Below, one piece after another: positions 31,933 through 38,688 of a DNA stretch of 64,000 bases. A program made the translations under genes and the position numbers. Numbering within the stretch: the stretch's first letter is position 1; each line of letters begins with the position of its first letter. The stretch covers positions 62,001 to 126,000 of the forward strand of contig JBNKWA010000087.1 in the NCBI GenBank assembly GCA_050299555.1, read 5' to 3'. Source of the stretch: JBNKWA01 sp050299555 (lineage in GTDB: Bacteria > Pseudomonadota > Alphaproteobacteria > Rhodobacterales > Rhodobacteraceae). The notes beneath the pieces were generated by a model. The model was not told where the DNA came from. It saw only the letters and a list, made by a program, of their open reading frames with translations, and ran no database searches.

Positions 31933-32766
31933 CTAAGGAAACCGCACCTCCAAGACATCGGCGACAAAGAACGGGAAATACGCCTCGGTGCCGAAATGGT
32001 TGCCCGCCTCGACATGGGTCGGCAGCCGGAAGCCGCCGAACTCCCGGTACTCCGACACCAGACCGCCGAACGGCTGCAGCCGATAGGTCTTGTCGGGGTT
32101 GGCATCGCTCCATCGGGCCAGGCTTATCCGCTCGGCCCGCCCGGCGGCATCGATCGTCACGTCTACGGATTGCTCCAGCCCGTCATGGCGGATCGTGACC
32201 CGGGCGGTATCGGCATCGACCGCGTCCCAGGCCACCCCGGCGCCGGGCAGAAGCGCCGCAGGGGTCCAGAGCACGGCTTCGGCCACGTATCGGCCAAATG
32301 CCGAGCGCCGGTGATCCGGCGTGCCGCCGAACCGCGCCACCGGCGCCAGACCGGCAAGCCAGAAGCGGGTCCAGCTTGCGCTGTCGGACCCCGACAGCCG
32401 CATCGCGCCGCGCCGCGCCCGCATCGCCCAGACGAAGCCGTGCGGGGCGGCCAGCACCTGCGAGGCGGTCATGTCCATGTAGCCCGGCGCGTCCCGTGTA
32501 CCGAGGCCGAACCGTCCCGACATCTCGATCTCGGCAACCGTGAAAAGCGGCGTTCCCGGCCGGATGGCATGCTCGAAGTACCGCCGGGCCGGGTCCGGCA
32601 GCCCCGCGACCATGGCCGGATCGAAGCGCGGCGGCGCCACCGGCTGCAGCGCCCGCAGCCGGGTCATCTCGGCGCCGTCGTCGCGCCGGTCAAGCTGGCG
32701 CCGGATCGACAGCGCCGCAAGTGCGAGGGCCACCGCCAGGGCGAGCACAACCAGAACCGTCTTCAT
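31933..32766 (-). CDS. Membrane-anchored uncharacterised protein (DUF6544/DUF6920-like)
   Basis: A 277-residue protein with one N-terminal membrane anchor (MKTVLVVLALAVALALAALS) and a periplasmic or cytoplasmic body. Visible motifs include LPDPARRYFEHAIRPGTPLF, GYMDMTASQVLAAPHGFVWA, AFGRYVAEAVLWTPAALLPG and the end GGLVSEYREFGGFRLPTHVE, then GNHFGTEAYFPFF. This matches a family I recall as DUF6544/DUF6920, of unknown function, with some uncertainty over the number. GGGAG precedes the ATG. No clear operon partner; both flanks hold family 1 repeats. Confidence 0.7.
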   Translation of the reverse strand: MKTVLVVLALAVALALAALSIRRQLDRRDDGAEMTRLRALQPVAPPRFDPAMVAGLPDPARRYFEHAIRPGTPLFTVAEIEMSGRFGLGTRDAPGYMDMTASQVLAAPHGFVWAMRARRGAMRLSGSDSASWTRFWLAGLAPVARFGGTPDHRRSAFGRYVAEAVLWTPAALLPGAGVAWDAVDADTARVTIRHDGLEQSVDVTIDAAGRAERISLARWSDANPDKTYRLQPFGGLVSEYREFGGFRLPTHVEAGNHFGTEAYFPFFVADVLEVRFP

Positions 32767-32847
32767 GGCACTCCCTTGCTGACAGGCAATGGTTACCTTC
32801 GGGCGCACCGTCCCACATTGACCTGCATCAGATTGCGACCCGGGCCA

Positions 32848-32930
32848 GTGTCCCCACGCCGTCCCCATCGCCGCTAACACTTTTATCCAGTAAAATCAGT
32901 GGCTTGATATGGCGTCCCCGTGGGGACGCC
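32848..32930. repeat. Family 1 palindromic repeat, copy 5 (long form)
   Basis: Minus orientation. GTGTCCCCACG and CCGTCCCCATCG are the two distal units, then CTAACACTTTTATCC, ATCAGTGGCTTGAT and the palindrome CGTCCCCGTGGGGACG at 32913-32928. The palindrome centre is GT (AC on the other strand) instead of AT, keeping self-complementarity of the arms. Confidence 0.85.
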
Positions 32931-32977
32931 TTGGCGGCGCCACGATTGGGGCCGAGGGGCAGCCAAGGACGGCGAAT

Positions 32978-33038
32978 GCGTCCCCACGAGAAATGGCCAA
33001 AAATCAACCACTTGACCCCCCGTCCCCATGGGGACGCC
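32978..33038. repeat. Family 1 palindromic repeat, copy 6 (short form)
   Basis: Minus orientation. One distal unit GCGTCCCCACGAG, then AAAATCAACCACTTGACC and the palindrome CGTCCCCATGGGGACG at 33021-33036. The GATAAAAGTGTTAACGC core of the long form is absent. Confidence 0.85.
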
Positions 33039-33152
33039 TGAGTCCGGGCCCCGAGCGCGCCGCCTTCGGGCCCATCGAGGGCCCTCGGCGGCGGTCGCTG
33101 ACGCTCCGCACCAGGCGGGAGCGTCCGGGGCACGATTCAGATCCGTCCCCGG

Positions 33153-33214
33153 ACCGTCCCCACGGGATTTCGTACGATTCCAGCACCTTGACCCCCCGTC
33201 CCCATGGGGACGCC
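33153..33214. repeat. Family 1 palindromic repeat, copy 7 (short form)
   Basis: Minus orientation. One distal unit CCGTCCCCACGGGA, then CCAGCACCTTGACC and the palindrome at 33197-33212. Its CAGCACCTTGACCCCCC segment is identical to copy 8. Confidence 0.85.
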
Positions 33215-33224
33215 GCGTCCCGGC

Positions 33225-34196
33225 TCAGATATCCAGCACCACCCAGGCCGGGTCGTGGTCCGAACCGTCGCCGCCATGCCTGGTCCGCCGGTCGATATGG
33301 GCCGAGACCAGCCGCGGGCCCAGCGCCTTGGACAGCCAGACCTGGTCGAACAGCTCGTAGCGCGGCAGCTCGGGCCCCGGCGGGTTGAAGCGGTGGGTCC
33401 ATTGCGGCGTCGCCGGGCCCGGCCCCTGCCCCGGGGTCTCGGGTTTCGGCGGCCGGGTCTCCACCGCCGCCGCCAGCCCGTTGACCATGGCATCGCCGTC
33501 GACGGTCAGCATCGGCACCAGCTCGGCGCTGTCCGGCGGGTCGTTCATGTCGCCGGTGATGACGAACTTCGCGCCCTTGCGCATCTGCCGGCCGGCGATC
33601 CGCGCCACCGTCTCGGCCTGGCGCCGGCGGCGCTCGTTGGCGGCGAGGGCGCCGGTGACCTGGTCCTGGTCGAAGGGCACGAAATGGCTCTTCAGGTGGT
33701 TGTTGAAGAGCGTGAACAGGGTATCGCCCGTGGGCGACAGGATCTCCACCTGCAACAGGTCGCGGCCGAAGACCCGGACGCCCGGACGCTCGGGGTGCTC
33801 GGCCGTCTGGTGCGACACGATGGCCCCGATCGGCAGCTTCGACAGGATGCCGACGTCGATCAGCCGCGGATCGTTACCCTCGATCAGCGCCACATGCGGA
33901 TAGAGGCCGCCGAGGTTCTCGCGGTTGAACTCGCGCAGGATCTCGATGTGCTCCACCTCCTGCACGGCCAGCACGTCGACATCGATGGTGCGGATCCGGT
34001 CGGCAATGGCGGACGTGTCGGCGGGGTCCTTCTTCTTCACCAGCCGGCCCTGGAACGTCCGCGCGCGGACGGCATCAGGTTGCAGGACCAGCTCGATGCC
34101 GCCCGCCTGACTGGGCGGGATGCCGTCGAGCTCGGCCTCGAAGTTGACGCGCGAGAACAGGTTGTTGAGGTTGAAGGTGCCGACGCTGACGGTCAT
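33225..34196 (-). CDS. Endonuclease/exonuclease/phosphatase (EEP) family protein
   Basis: A 323-residue protein of the DNase I-like fold. Visible motifs: VGTFNLNNLFSRVNF at the start, LAVQEVEHIEILREF (metal Glu), NNHLKSHFVPFDQDQ, FVITGDMNDPPDSAEL and the final catalytic GDGSDHDPAWVVLDI (SDH). All active-site elements are present. No signal peptide, so it is probably cytoplasmic; substrate could be DNA, RNA or a phospho-ester. GGGAG precedes ATG 34196. It is divergent from hslV with 118 bp between the starts. Confidence 0.85.
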   Translation of the reverse strand: MTVSVGTFNLNNLFSRVNFEAELDGIPPSQAGGIELVLQPDAVRARTFQGRLVKKKDPADTSAIADRIRTIDVDVLAVQEVEHIEILREFNRENLGGLYPHVALIEGNDPRLIDVGILSKLPIGAIVSHQTAEHPERPGVRVFGRDLLQVEILSPTGDTLFTLFNNHLKSHFVPFDQDQVTGALAANERRRRQAETVARIAGRQMRKGAKFVITGDMNDPPDSAELVPMLTVDGDAMVNGLAAAVETRPPKPETPGQGPGPATPQWTHRFNPPGPELPRYELFDQVWLSKALGPRLVSAHIDRRTRHGGDGSDHDPAWVVLDI

Positions 34197-34314
34197 GGTT
34201 GAGCACTCCCTGGGCCCAGGATCGTCACAGGATAGCGCCGTTCGGGCCGGCGACCAACCGCTGGCGTATCCGGCGGCGCTGCTTATATGCTTCCGGGCAA
34301 GCGACGGAGGGCTC

Positions 34315-34869
34315 ATGGCGGACAGGAATTTCCCCGGCTGGCACGGCACCACGATCATCGGCGTCATGAAGGGCGGCCGGGTGGTCGTCGCCGGCGACGG
34401 CCAGGTCAGCCTCGGGCAGACGGTGATCAAGGGCACGGCCCGCAAGGTGCGGCGGCTGTCCCCGGGCGGGCATGACGTGCTGGTGGGCTTCGCCGGCTCC
34501 ACGGCCGATGCCTTCACCCTGCTGGAGCGGCTGGAGCAGAAGCTGGAGGCAAGCCCGGCGCAGCTGCAGCGGGCCTGCGTCGAGCTGGCCAAGGACTGGC
34601 GGACCGACAAGTACCTGCAGAAGCTGGAGGCGATGCTGATCGTCTCGGACGGCAAGGACCTTTTGGTGGTCACCGGGGCCGGCGACGTGCTGGAGCCCGA
34701 GCACGGCATCGCCGCCATCGGCTCGGGCGGCAACTTCGCCCTTGCCGCGGCGCGGGCGCTGATCGACGGCCCGGACGACGCCGAGACCGTCGCCCGGAAG
34801 GCGATGGCGATCGCGGCGGATATCTGCGTCTACACGAATTCCAGCCTGACCGTGGAGAGCATCGGCTAG
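34315..34869 (+). CDS. hslV: ATP-dependent protease subunit HslV
   Basis: Proteolytic subunit of the HslVU (ClpYQ) protease. The 184-residue protein is N-terminally processed to expose the nucleophilic Thr in GWHGTTIIGV. AGDGQVSLGQTVIKGTARKV and GFAGSTADAFTLLERLE are typical. It continues YLQKLEAMLIVSDGKDLLVV and ends in IAADICVYTNSSLTVESI, the usual end. GGAGG lies four bases before the ATG. Unusually, hslU is not adjacent: it begins 2.35 kb downstream, after two toxin-antitoxin pairs and a DM13 gene. Confidence 0.97.
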   Translation: MADRNFPGWHGTTIIGVMKGGRVVVAGDGQVSLGQTVIKGTARKVRRLSPGGHDVLVGFAGSTADAFTLLERLEQKLEASPAQLQRACVELAKDWRTDKYLQKLEAMLIVSDGKDLLVVTGAGDVLEPEHGIAAIGSGGNFALAAARALIDGPDDAETVARKAMAIAADICVYTNSSLTVESIG

Positions 34870-34904
34870 CGGCGGCCAAAGCCCCGGAGTCGGGCCCGTC
34901 CGCA

Positions 34905-34966
34905 GGCGTCCCCATGGGGACGGGGGGTCAAGGTGCTGATTTCACGGCCTTTCCCGTGGGGACGGC
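34905..34966. repeat. Family 1 palindromic repeat, copy 8 (short form)
   Basis: Plus orientation: CGTCCCCATGGGGACG at 34907-34922, then GGTCAAGGTGCTGATTTC and one distal unit CCCGTGGGGACGGCC. It lies 36 bp after the hslV stop. Confidence 0.85.
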
Positions 34967-35037
34967 CTTGGGGACGCTCCGACGCCCCTCGGCGCCCCGG
35001 GCCCGAGCTGAGGGGCGCGGATTTGGGGCCCCGATGC

Positions 35038-35121
35038 GGCGTCCCCACGGGGACGCCTAGTCAAGTGTATGATTTCAAACAATAAAAGTGTTAACGCCGG
35101 TGGAGACACAGGTGGAGACGG
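35038..35121. repeat. Family 1 palindromic repeat, copy 9 (long form)
   Basis: Plus orientation: CGTCCCCACGGGGACG at 35040-35055, then GTCAAGTGTATGATTTC, AATAAAAGTGTTAACGC and two distal units GGTGGAGACAC and GGTGGAGACGG with an 11-base period. Confidence 0.85.
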
Positions 35122-35164
35122 CGACTCCGGCGTCCGGAAACCGTTGCGGCTGGGGGCTGTTTTC

Positions 35165-35193
35165 TTGATTTGTACGTGACTTTACCGTACATC
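35165..35193 (+). promoter_or_regulatory. Candidate promoter with overlapping antitoxin operator
   Basis: TTGATT (35165-35170), 17 bases, TACATC (35188-35193). The inverted repeat TGTACG-N9-CGTACA (35171-35191) fills the spacer and touches the -10, the layout expected for autorepression by a ribbon-helix-helix antitoxin. Confidence 0.5.
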
Positions 35194-35215
35194 TCACGGC
35201 AAGGAGATTGCCGCC

Positions 35216-35500
35216 ATGGCCCAACACCAGACACGCTCGGAACGTATCGAGGCCCGCACCACGCCGGACACGCTGGCGATCGTCCGTCGCGCGGCCGAAA
35301 TCCAGGGGCGCTCGGTCAGCGAGTTTGTGGTGTCGGCAGCCGAGCAGGCAGCCCGCAAGGCGTTGGAGGACGAGCAGATCGTCCGTCTGTCGGCGGCCGA
35401 CCAGCTGCGCTTCGTGGAGGCCCTGCTGAACCCGGCGCCGCCGGAACCGGCCATGTCGCGCGCCTTCGAGCATCGCCGCCGGCTGACCGGTGAGGCGTGA
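35216..35500 (+). CDS. DUF1778 (TacA-like) antitoxin
   Basis: A 94-residue antitoxin with an N-terminal ribbon-helix-helix region (RSERIEARTTPDTLAIVRRA, then AAEIQGRSVSEFVVSAAEQA) and a C-terminal toxin-neutralising tail. DUF1778 proteins bind the operator DNA and mask a GNAT toxin encoded by the overlapping next gene. AAGGAG precedes the ATG, and a promoter/operator with an inverted repeat lies directly upstream. The gene overlaps the toxin gene by 4 bp (GTGA). Confidence 0.9.
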   Translation: MAQHQTRSERIEARTTPDTLAIVRRAAEIQGRSVSEFVVSAAEQAARKALEDEQIVRLSAADQLRFVEALLNPAPPEPAMSRAFEHRRRLTGEA

Positions 35501-35997
35501 CCGCCGGCGCCTTTCGAATTCTGCCACTCGACAAGCGTGAGCGGTCGGGGTTTGCCTGCGCCAGCGAACCCCTGACCCGCTATTTCCACCAGCAGGTCAC
35601 CCAGGACATGCGGCGACGGATCGCGGCCTGCTATGTCGCGCTGCATCAGGCGTCGGACGCCATCGCGGGCTTCTACACGCTGTCGGCGGCCGACATCCCG
35701 CTGACCGACCTTCCAGACGACCTGACCCGTCGCCTGCCGCGATACCCGGCCTTGCCGGCGGCCCGCCTGGGGCGTCTGGCGGTGGACCGCCGTTTCATCG
35801 GGCAGAAACTGGGGGCGGCGCTGCTTGCCGATGCCATCCTGCGCGCGGCGGCCAGCGAAGTGGCGGTGTTCGCCATGGTGGTCGACGCCAAGGATGCCCA
35901 GGCCGAGGCCTTCTACCGGCACCACGGGTTCGAGACTTACGGATCGGCGCCGGGAAGGATGCTGGCTCCGCTATCTGCCCTGTTGCCGCGCGAATAG
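35497..35997 (+). CDS. GNAT-family (TacT-like) acetyltransferase toxin
   Basis: A 166-residue N-acetyltransferase. Toxins of this type acetylate the amino group of charged tRNAs and stop translation. The N-terminus has the family pattern CASEPLTRYFHQQVTQDMRR (variant of CG...LD.YL..QA.QD.RR), then RLGRLAVDRRFIGQKLGAAL as the acetyl-CoA loop (Q-x-x-G-x-A) and AEAFYRHHGFETYG with the catalytic Tyr region. GTG start overlapping the antitoxin stop. Pairing with DUF1778 strongly supports the toxin role. Confidence 0.9.
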   Translation: MTAGAFRILPLDKRERSGFACASEPLTRYFHQQVTQDMRRRIAACYVALHQASDAIAGFYTLSAADIPLTDLPDDLTRRLPRYPALPAARLGRLAVDRRFIGQKLGAALLADAILRAAASEVAVFAMVVDAKDAQAEAFYRHHGFETYGSAPGRMLAPLSALLPRE

Positions 35998-36033
35998 GCG
36001 AGATGGGCGTCCGCCGACGCGGCACAGCGCTAG

Positions 36034-36345
36034 CTAGTCACCGAGAAGCGCCTGCCAGTGCCGGCGGCTGTGGACGATCCTGATCACGGCGAGATGGTTG
36101 ACCTCGATCCGGTAGACGATCAGGTGAGAGCGATAGGGGTGAAGCCGGACAGGCGGGTCAATCTCGGGGCGTTCGCGCGCGATCTCCGGGTTCCGGCACA
36201 GGTCGTGGAGCTTGCGGTCGAGCCCGCGAAGGTAGCTGTTGGCCTGATCTGTCGACCACGTTCGCGCGGTATAGTCCCAGATGTCTGCGAGGTCGCCGCG
36301 CGCCGCCGGCGTCAGCCGGTATCCGTCAACCGGTCTTCGAGGCAT
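36034..36345 (-). CDS. parE: ParE/RelE-family toxin
   Basis: A 103-residue toxin of the ParE type: YRLTPAARGDLADIWDYTAR at the start, then LCRNPEIARERPEI, RLHPYRSHLIVYRIEVNHLA and the end IRIVHSRRHWQALLGD. ParE toxins generally poison DNA gyrase. The start overlaps the end of the antitoxin gene by 20 bp, so the pair is read from one transcript. It converges with the GNAT toxin gene, leaving only 36 bp between the two modules. Confidence 0.9.
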   Translation of the reverse strand: MPRRPVDGYRLTPAARGDLADIWDYTARTWSTDQANSYLRGLDRKLHDLCRNPEIARERPEIDPPVRLHPYRSHLIVYRIEVNHLAVIRIVHSRRHWQALLGD

Positions 36346-36577
36346 GCTCCGCCCGCATGCGGGCCAGAAAGGCTTCCATGTCCAGTTCCTCGGGCGGTCC
36401 GCTGGCCAGCCCCTCGTCGACGAGGTGCTGCAACTCGGCGATGGCCGACTGGCGATCCTGGTCGCGACGGATCAGGTCGCGCACATAGTCGCTGGCATTG
36501 CTGTAGCGCCCGCTTTTGGTCTGGTCTTCCACCCACGCCTTCATCGGATCGGGCAGGGACACGTTCATCGTCGCCAT
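36326..36577 (-). CDS. parD: ParD-like ribbon-helix-helix antitoxin
   Basis: An 83-residue antitoxin: MATMNVSLPDPMKAWVEDQT and SGRYSNASDYVRDLIRRDQD form the ribbon-helix-helix DNA-binding part. The acidic C-terminus (PPEELDMEAFLARMRAEHA) would bind ParE. GGAGG precedes the ATG. Upstream, TTGGCAA (36609-36615) and TTGTCAA (36619-36625) form a repeated motif over a TTGACA -35 read on the minus strand, a likely autoregulatory site. Confidence 0.9.
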   Translation of the reverse strand: MATMNVSLPDPMKAWVEDQTKSGRYSNASDYVRDLIRRDQDRQSAIAELQHLVDEGLASGPPEELDMEAFLARMRAEHASKTG

Positions 36578-36608
36578 GGGCACCTCCGGGTGGCGACGAT
36601 GACACATA

Positions 36609-36625
36609 TTGGCAAAGATTGTCAA
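36609..36625 (-). promoter_or_regulatory. Candidate ParD operator with -35 element
   Basis: Two TTGNCAA motifs ten bases apart. The distal one contains TTGACA on the minus strand (36625-36620), about 43 bp before the parD start, so repressor binding would block the promoter. Confidence 0.4.
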
Positions 36626-36654
36626 AGCTCGCCGAGGGCCCTTGCCAGCTTGTC

Positions 36655-37056
36655 CTAGTTGCCGAGCTTGGCCATGCCGAGGGGCACGTTGTACTGCTCG
36701 CACCAGATCCAGACCTCGTTATAGGCGGCGGGGTCGATACCGGCCGGGATTGGGTAGGACTGGGCCCCGGCGTTCGACTTGAGCGCGCCCATCAGCGTCG
36801 CCTTGTCGTAGCCGTCGTGGCCCAGCGCCACCTTGGCATCGGGGGCGCCGTCGAAGGTGAAGTCGCCGGCCAGCGTCACGTAATAGGTGCCGCCGTTCTC
36901 GACGATCTGGGCGGTGCCGGTGGCGGCGTGGCCGCTCTCTCCGGCCAGCGCTCCCTGCTTGACCAGCATGGTGTCGGCGGCGAGGGCCGGCGGCAGCGCG
37001 GCCAGCGAAACGGCGGCGGTTCCGAGAAGGGCGATGAGGGTGCGGCGGTCCGGCAT
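36655..37056 (-). CDS. Exported DM13-domain protein
   Basis: A 133-residue protein with a signal peptide (MPDRRTLIALLGTAAVSLAA, then LPPALA/ADTM). The DM13 domain fills the rest: TAQIVENGGTYYVTLAGDFT, APDAKVALGHDGYDKATLMG, and the end IDPAAYNEVWIWCEQYNVPL with its single conserved Cys. DM13 domains are proposed to take part in redox or adhesion at the cell surface; no function is proven for bacterial single-domain forms. Divergent from hslU with 161 bp between the starts. Confidence 0.85.
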   Translation of the reverse strand: MPDRRTLIALLGTAAVSLAALPPALAADTMLVKQGALAGESGHAATGTAQIVENGGTYYVTLAGDFTFDGAPDAKVALGHDGYDKATLMGALKSNAGAQSYPIPAGIDPAAYNEVWIWCEQYNVPLGMAKLGN

Positions 37057-37217
37057 GGCTGATCTCCGTGAATGGGTGAAAGAGACTATGGCGGCGCCGG
37101 GGCCGGCGGTCAGCCCCCCTCACCGGAATGTCAGCGCAGCGGAGGTCCGGCGTGATCGGCTTGCGTTCGCCGCCGAGGTGCTTAAGTGGACGCCAGCGAC
37201 TTTGACCGGAGCCTCCC

Positions 37218-38522
37218 ATGTCCGACCTTACCCCGCGCGAGATCGTCAGCGAGCTCGACCGTTTCATCGTCGGACAGGCGGCGGCCAAGCGTGCCGTGGC
37301 GGTGGCGCTGAGAAGCCGCTGGCGGCGCAAGCAGCTCGCCCCCGAGATGCGCGACGAGGTCTACCCCAAGAACATCCTGATGATCGGCCCCACCGGCGTC
37401 GGCAAGACCGAGATCAGCCGGCGGCTGGCCAAGCTCGCCAGGGCGCCGTTCCTGAAGGTCGAGGCGACCAAGTTCACCGAGGTCGGCTATGTCGGCCGCG
37501 ACGTGGAGCAGATCATCCGCGATCTGGTGGATGCGGCGATCCTGCAGGTGCGCGCCCAGATGCGCGAGGACGTCAAGGCGCGCGCCCATGACATGGCCGA
37601 GACCCGGGTGATCGAGGCGCTGGCCGGCAAGGACGCCCGCGAGCAGACCCGCGACCTGTTCCGCCGCCAGCTTCGCGAGGGCAAGTACGACGACAAGGAG
37701 ATCGAGGTCGAGGTGGCGGACACCCAGAACCCGCTGCAGATGCTGGACCTGCCGGGGCAGGCCGGCAACATGGGCATGGTCAATCTGGGCGACATCTTCG
37801 GCAAGGGCATGTTCGGGCGCACCAAGAAGCGCAAGATGACGGTGCGCGACAGCTATGAGGTGCTGATCGCCGAGGAGGCGGACAAGCTGCTGGACCAGGA
37901 GACGGTGACCCGGGCCGCGGTTTCGGCGGTGGAGGAGAACGGCATCGTCTTTCTCGACGAGATCGACAAGATCTGCGCCCGAGAGGGCGCGCGCGGCGCC
38001 GACGTCAGCCGCGAGGGGGTGCAGCGCGACCTGCTGCCGCTGATCGAGGGCACCACGGTTTCAACCAAGCACGGGCCGGTCAGCACCGACCATATCCTGT
38101 TCATCGCCTCGGGCGCCTTTCATGTCGCCAAACCGTCGGACCTGCTGCCGGAGCTGCAGGGGCGGCTGCCGGTCCGGGTGGAGCTGCGGGCGCTGACCGA
38201 GGAGGATTTCGTCCGCATCCTGACCGACACCGACAATGCGCTGACCCGGCAATATGCGGCGCTGATGGGGACCGAGGAGGTGGCGGTGACCTTTACCGAG
38301 GACGGCATCGCGGCGCTGGCGCGGATCGCGGCCGAGGTCAACCGGGCGGTGGAGAATATCGGCGCGCGGCGGCTGTACACGATCCTGGAGAAGGTGTTCG
38401 AGGAGCTGTCCTTCACCGCGCCCGACCGCGGCGGGTCGGAGGTGACCGTGGATGCCGCCTTTGTCGAGGCGCAGGTGGGCGAGCTGTCCAGATCCGCCGA
38501 TCTCAGCCGCTATGTGCTGTAG
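37218..38522 (+). CDS. hslU: ATP-dependent protease ATPase subunit HslU
   Basis: AAA+ unfoldase that feeds HslV. The 434-residue protein starts LTPREIVSELDRFIVGQAAA and has Walker A IGPTGVGKTEISRRL. The I domain (about residues 110-240) is of normal size; Walker B is GIVFLDEIDKI, with sensor/box motifs ISREGVQRDLLPLIEG-like (DVSREGVQRDLLPLIEG here). The end ELSRSADLSRYVL inserts into HslV. GGAG precedes the ATG. It is separated from hslV by two toxin-antitoxin modules and a DM13 gene, so it must have its own promoter. Confidence 0.97.
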   Translation: MSDLTPREIVSELDRFIVGQAAAKRAVAVALRSRWRRKQLAPEMRDEVYPKNILMIGPTGVGKTEISRRLAKLARAPFLKVEATKFTEVGYVGRDVEQIIRDLVDAAILQVRAQMREDVKARAHDMAETRVIEALAGKDAREQTRDLFRRQLREGKYDDKEIEVEVADTQNPLQMLDLPGQAGNMGMVNLGDIFGKGMFGRTKKRKMTVRDSYEVLIAEEADKLLDQETVTRAAVSAVEENGIVFLDEIDKICAREGARGADVSREGVQRDLLPLIEGTTVSTKHGPVSTDHILFIASGAFHVAKPSDLLPELQGRLPVRVELRALTEEDFVRILTDTDNALTRQYAALMGTEEVAVTFTEDGIAALARIAAEVNRAVENIGARRLYTILEKVFEELSFTAPDRGGSEVTVDAAFVEAQVGELSRSADLSRYVL

Positions 38523-38688
38523 GGGGCGAGGCCGTTCCCCCGGGCCGGCCGGCGGCCAAAACGCAAGCCCATGGTAACCGACCCGCGCCGCGGGCGCAGT
38601 TGTCGGTTTCGCCTGCCCAACCCCTGCCACACTTGCTATGCTAGTCCCTGACGCCACTACTCGCCCGCAAGCAACAAAAGAGCACCTC

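Larger units (their letters stand above)
32767..33224. other. 458-bp intergenic region with three family 1 repeats
   Basis: No gene seen. Three family 1 copies, all in the same orientation, lie at 32848-32930 (long), 32978-33038 (short) and 33153-33214 (short), spaced 48 and 115 bp apart. The segment between them is GC-rich without features. Confidence 0.65.
34870..35215. other. 346-bp intergenic region with two family 1 repeats and TA operator
   Basis: No gene. It holds a short family 1 repeat (34905-34966) and a long one (35038-35121), both in plus orientation. The promoter/operator of the downstream toxin-antitoxin pair lies at 35165-35193. Confidence 0.65.

Noticed and set aside
32848..33214. 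Three similar repeats in a row, considered as a CRISPR array
   Set aside because: Unit spacing is irregular (48 and 115 bp), the units are 60-83 bp and of two forms, the same element occurs singly elsewhere, and no cas genes are near.
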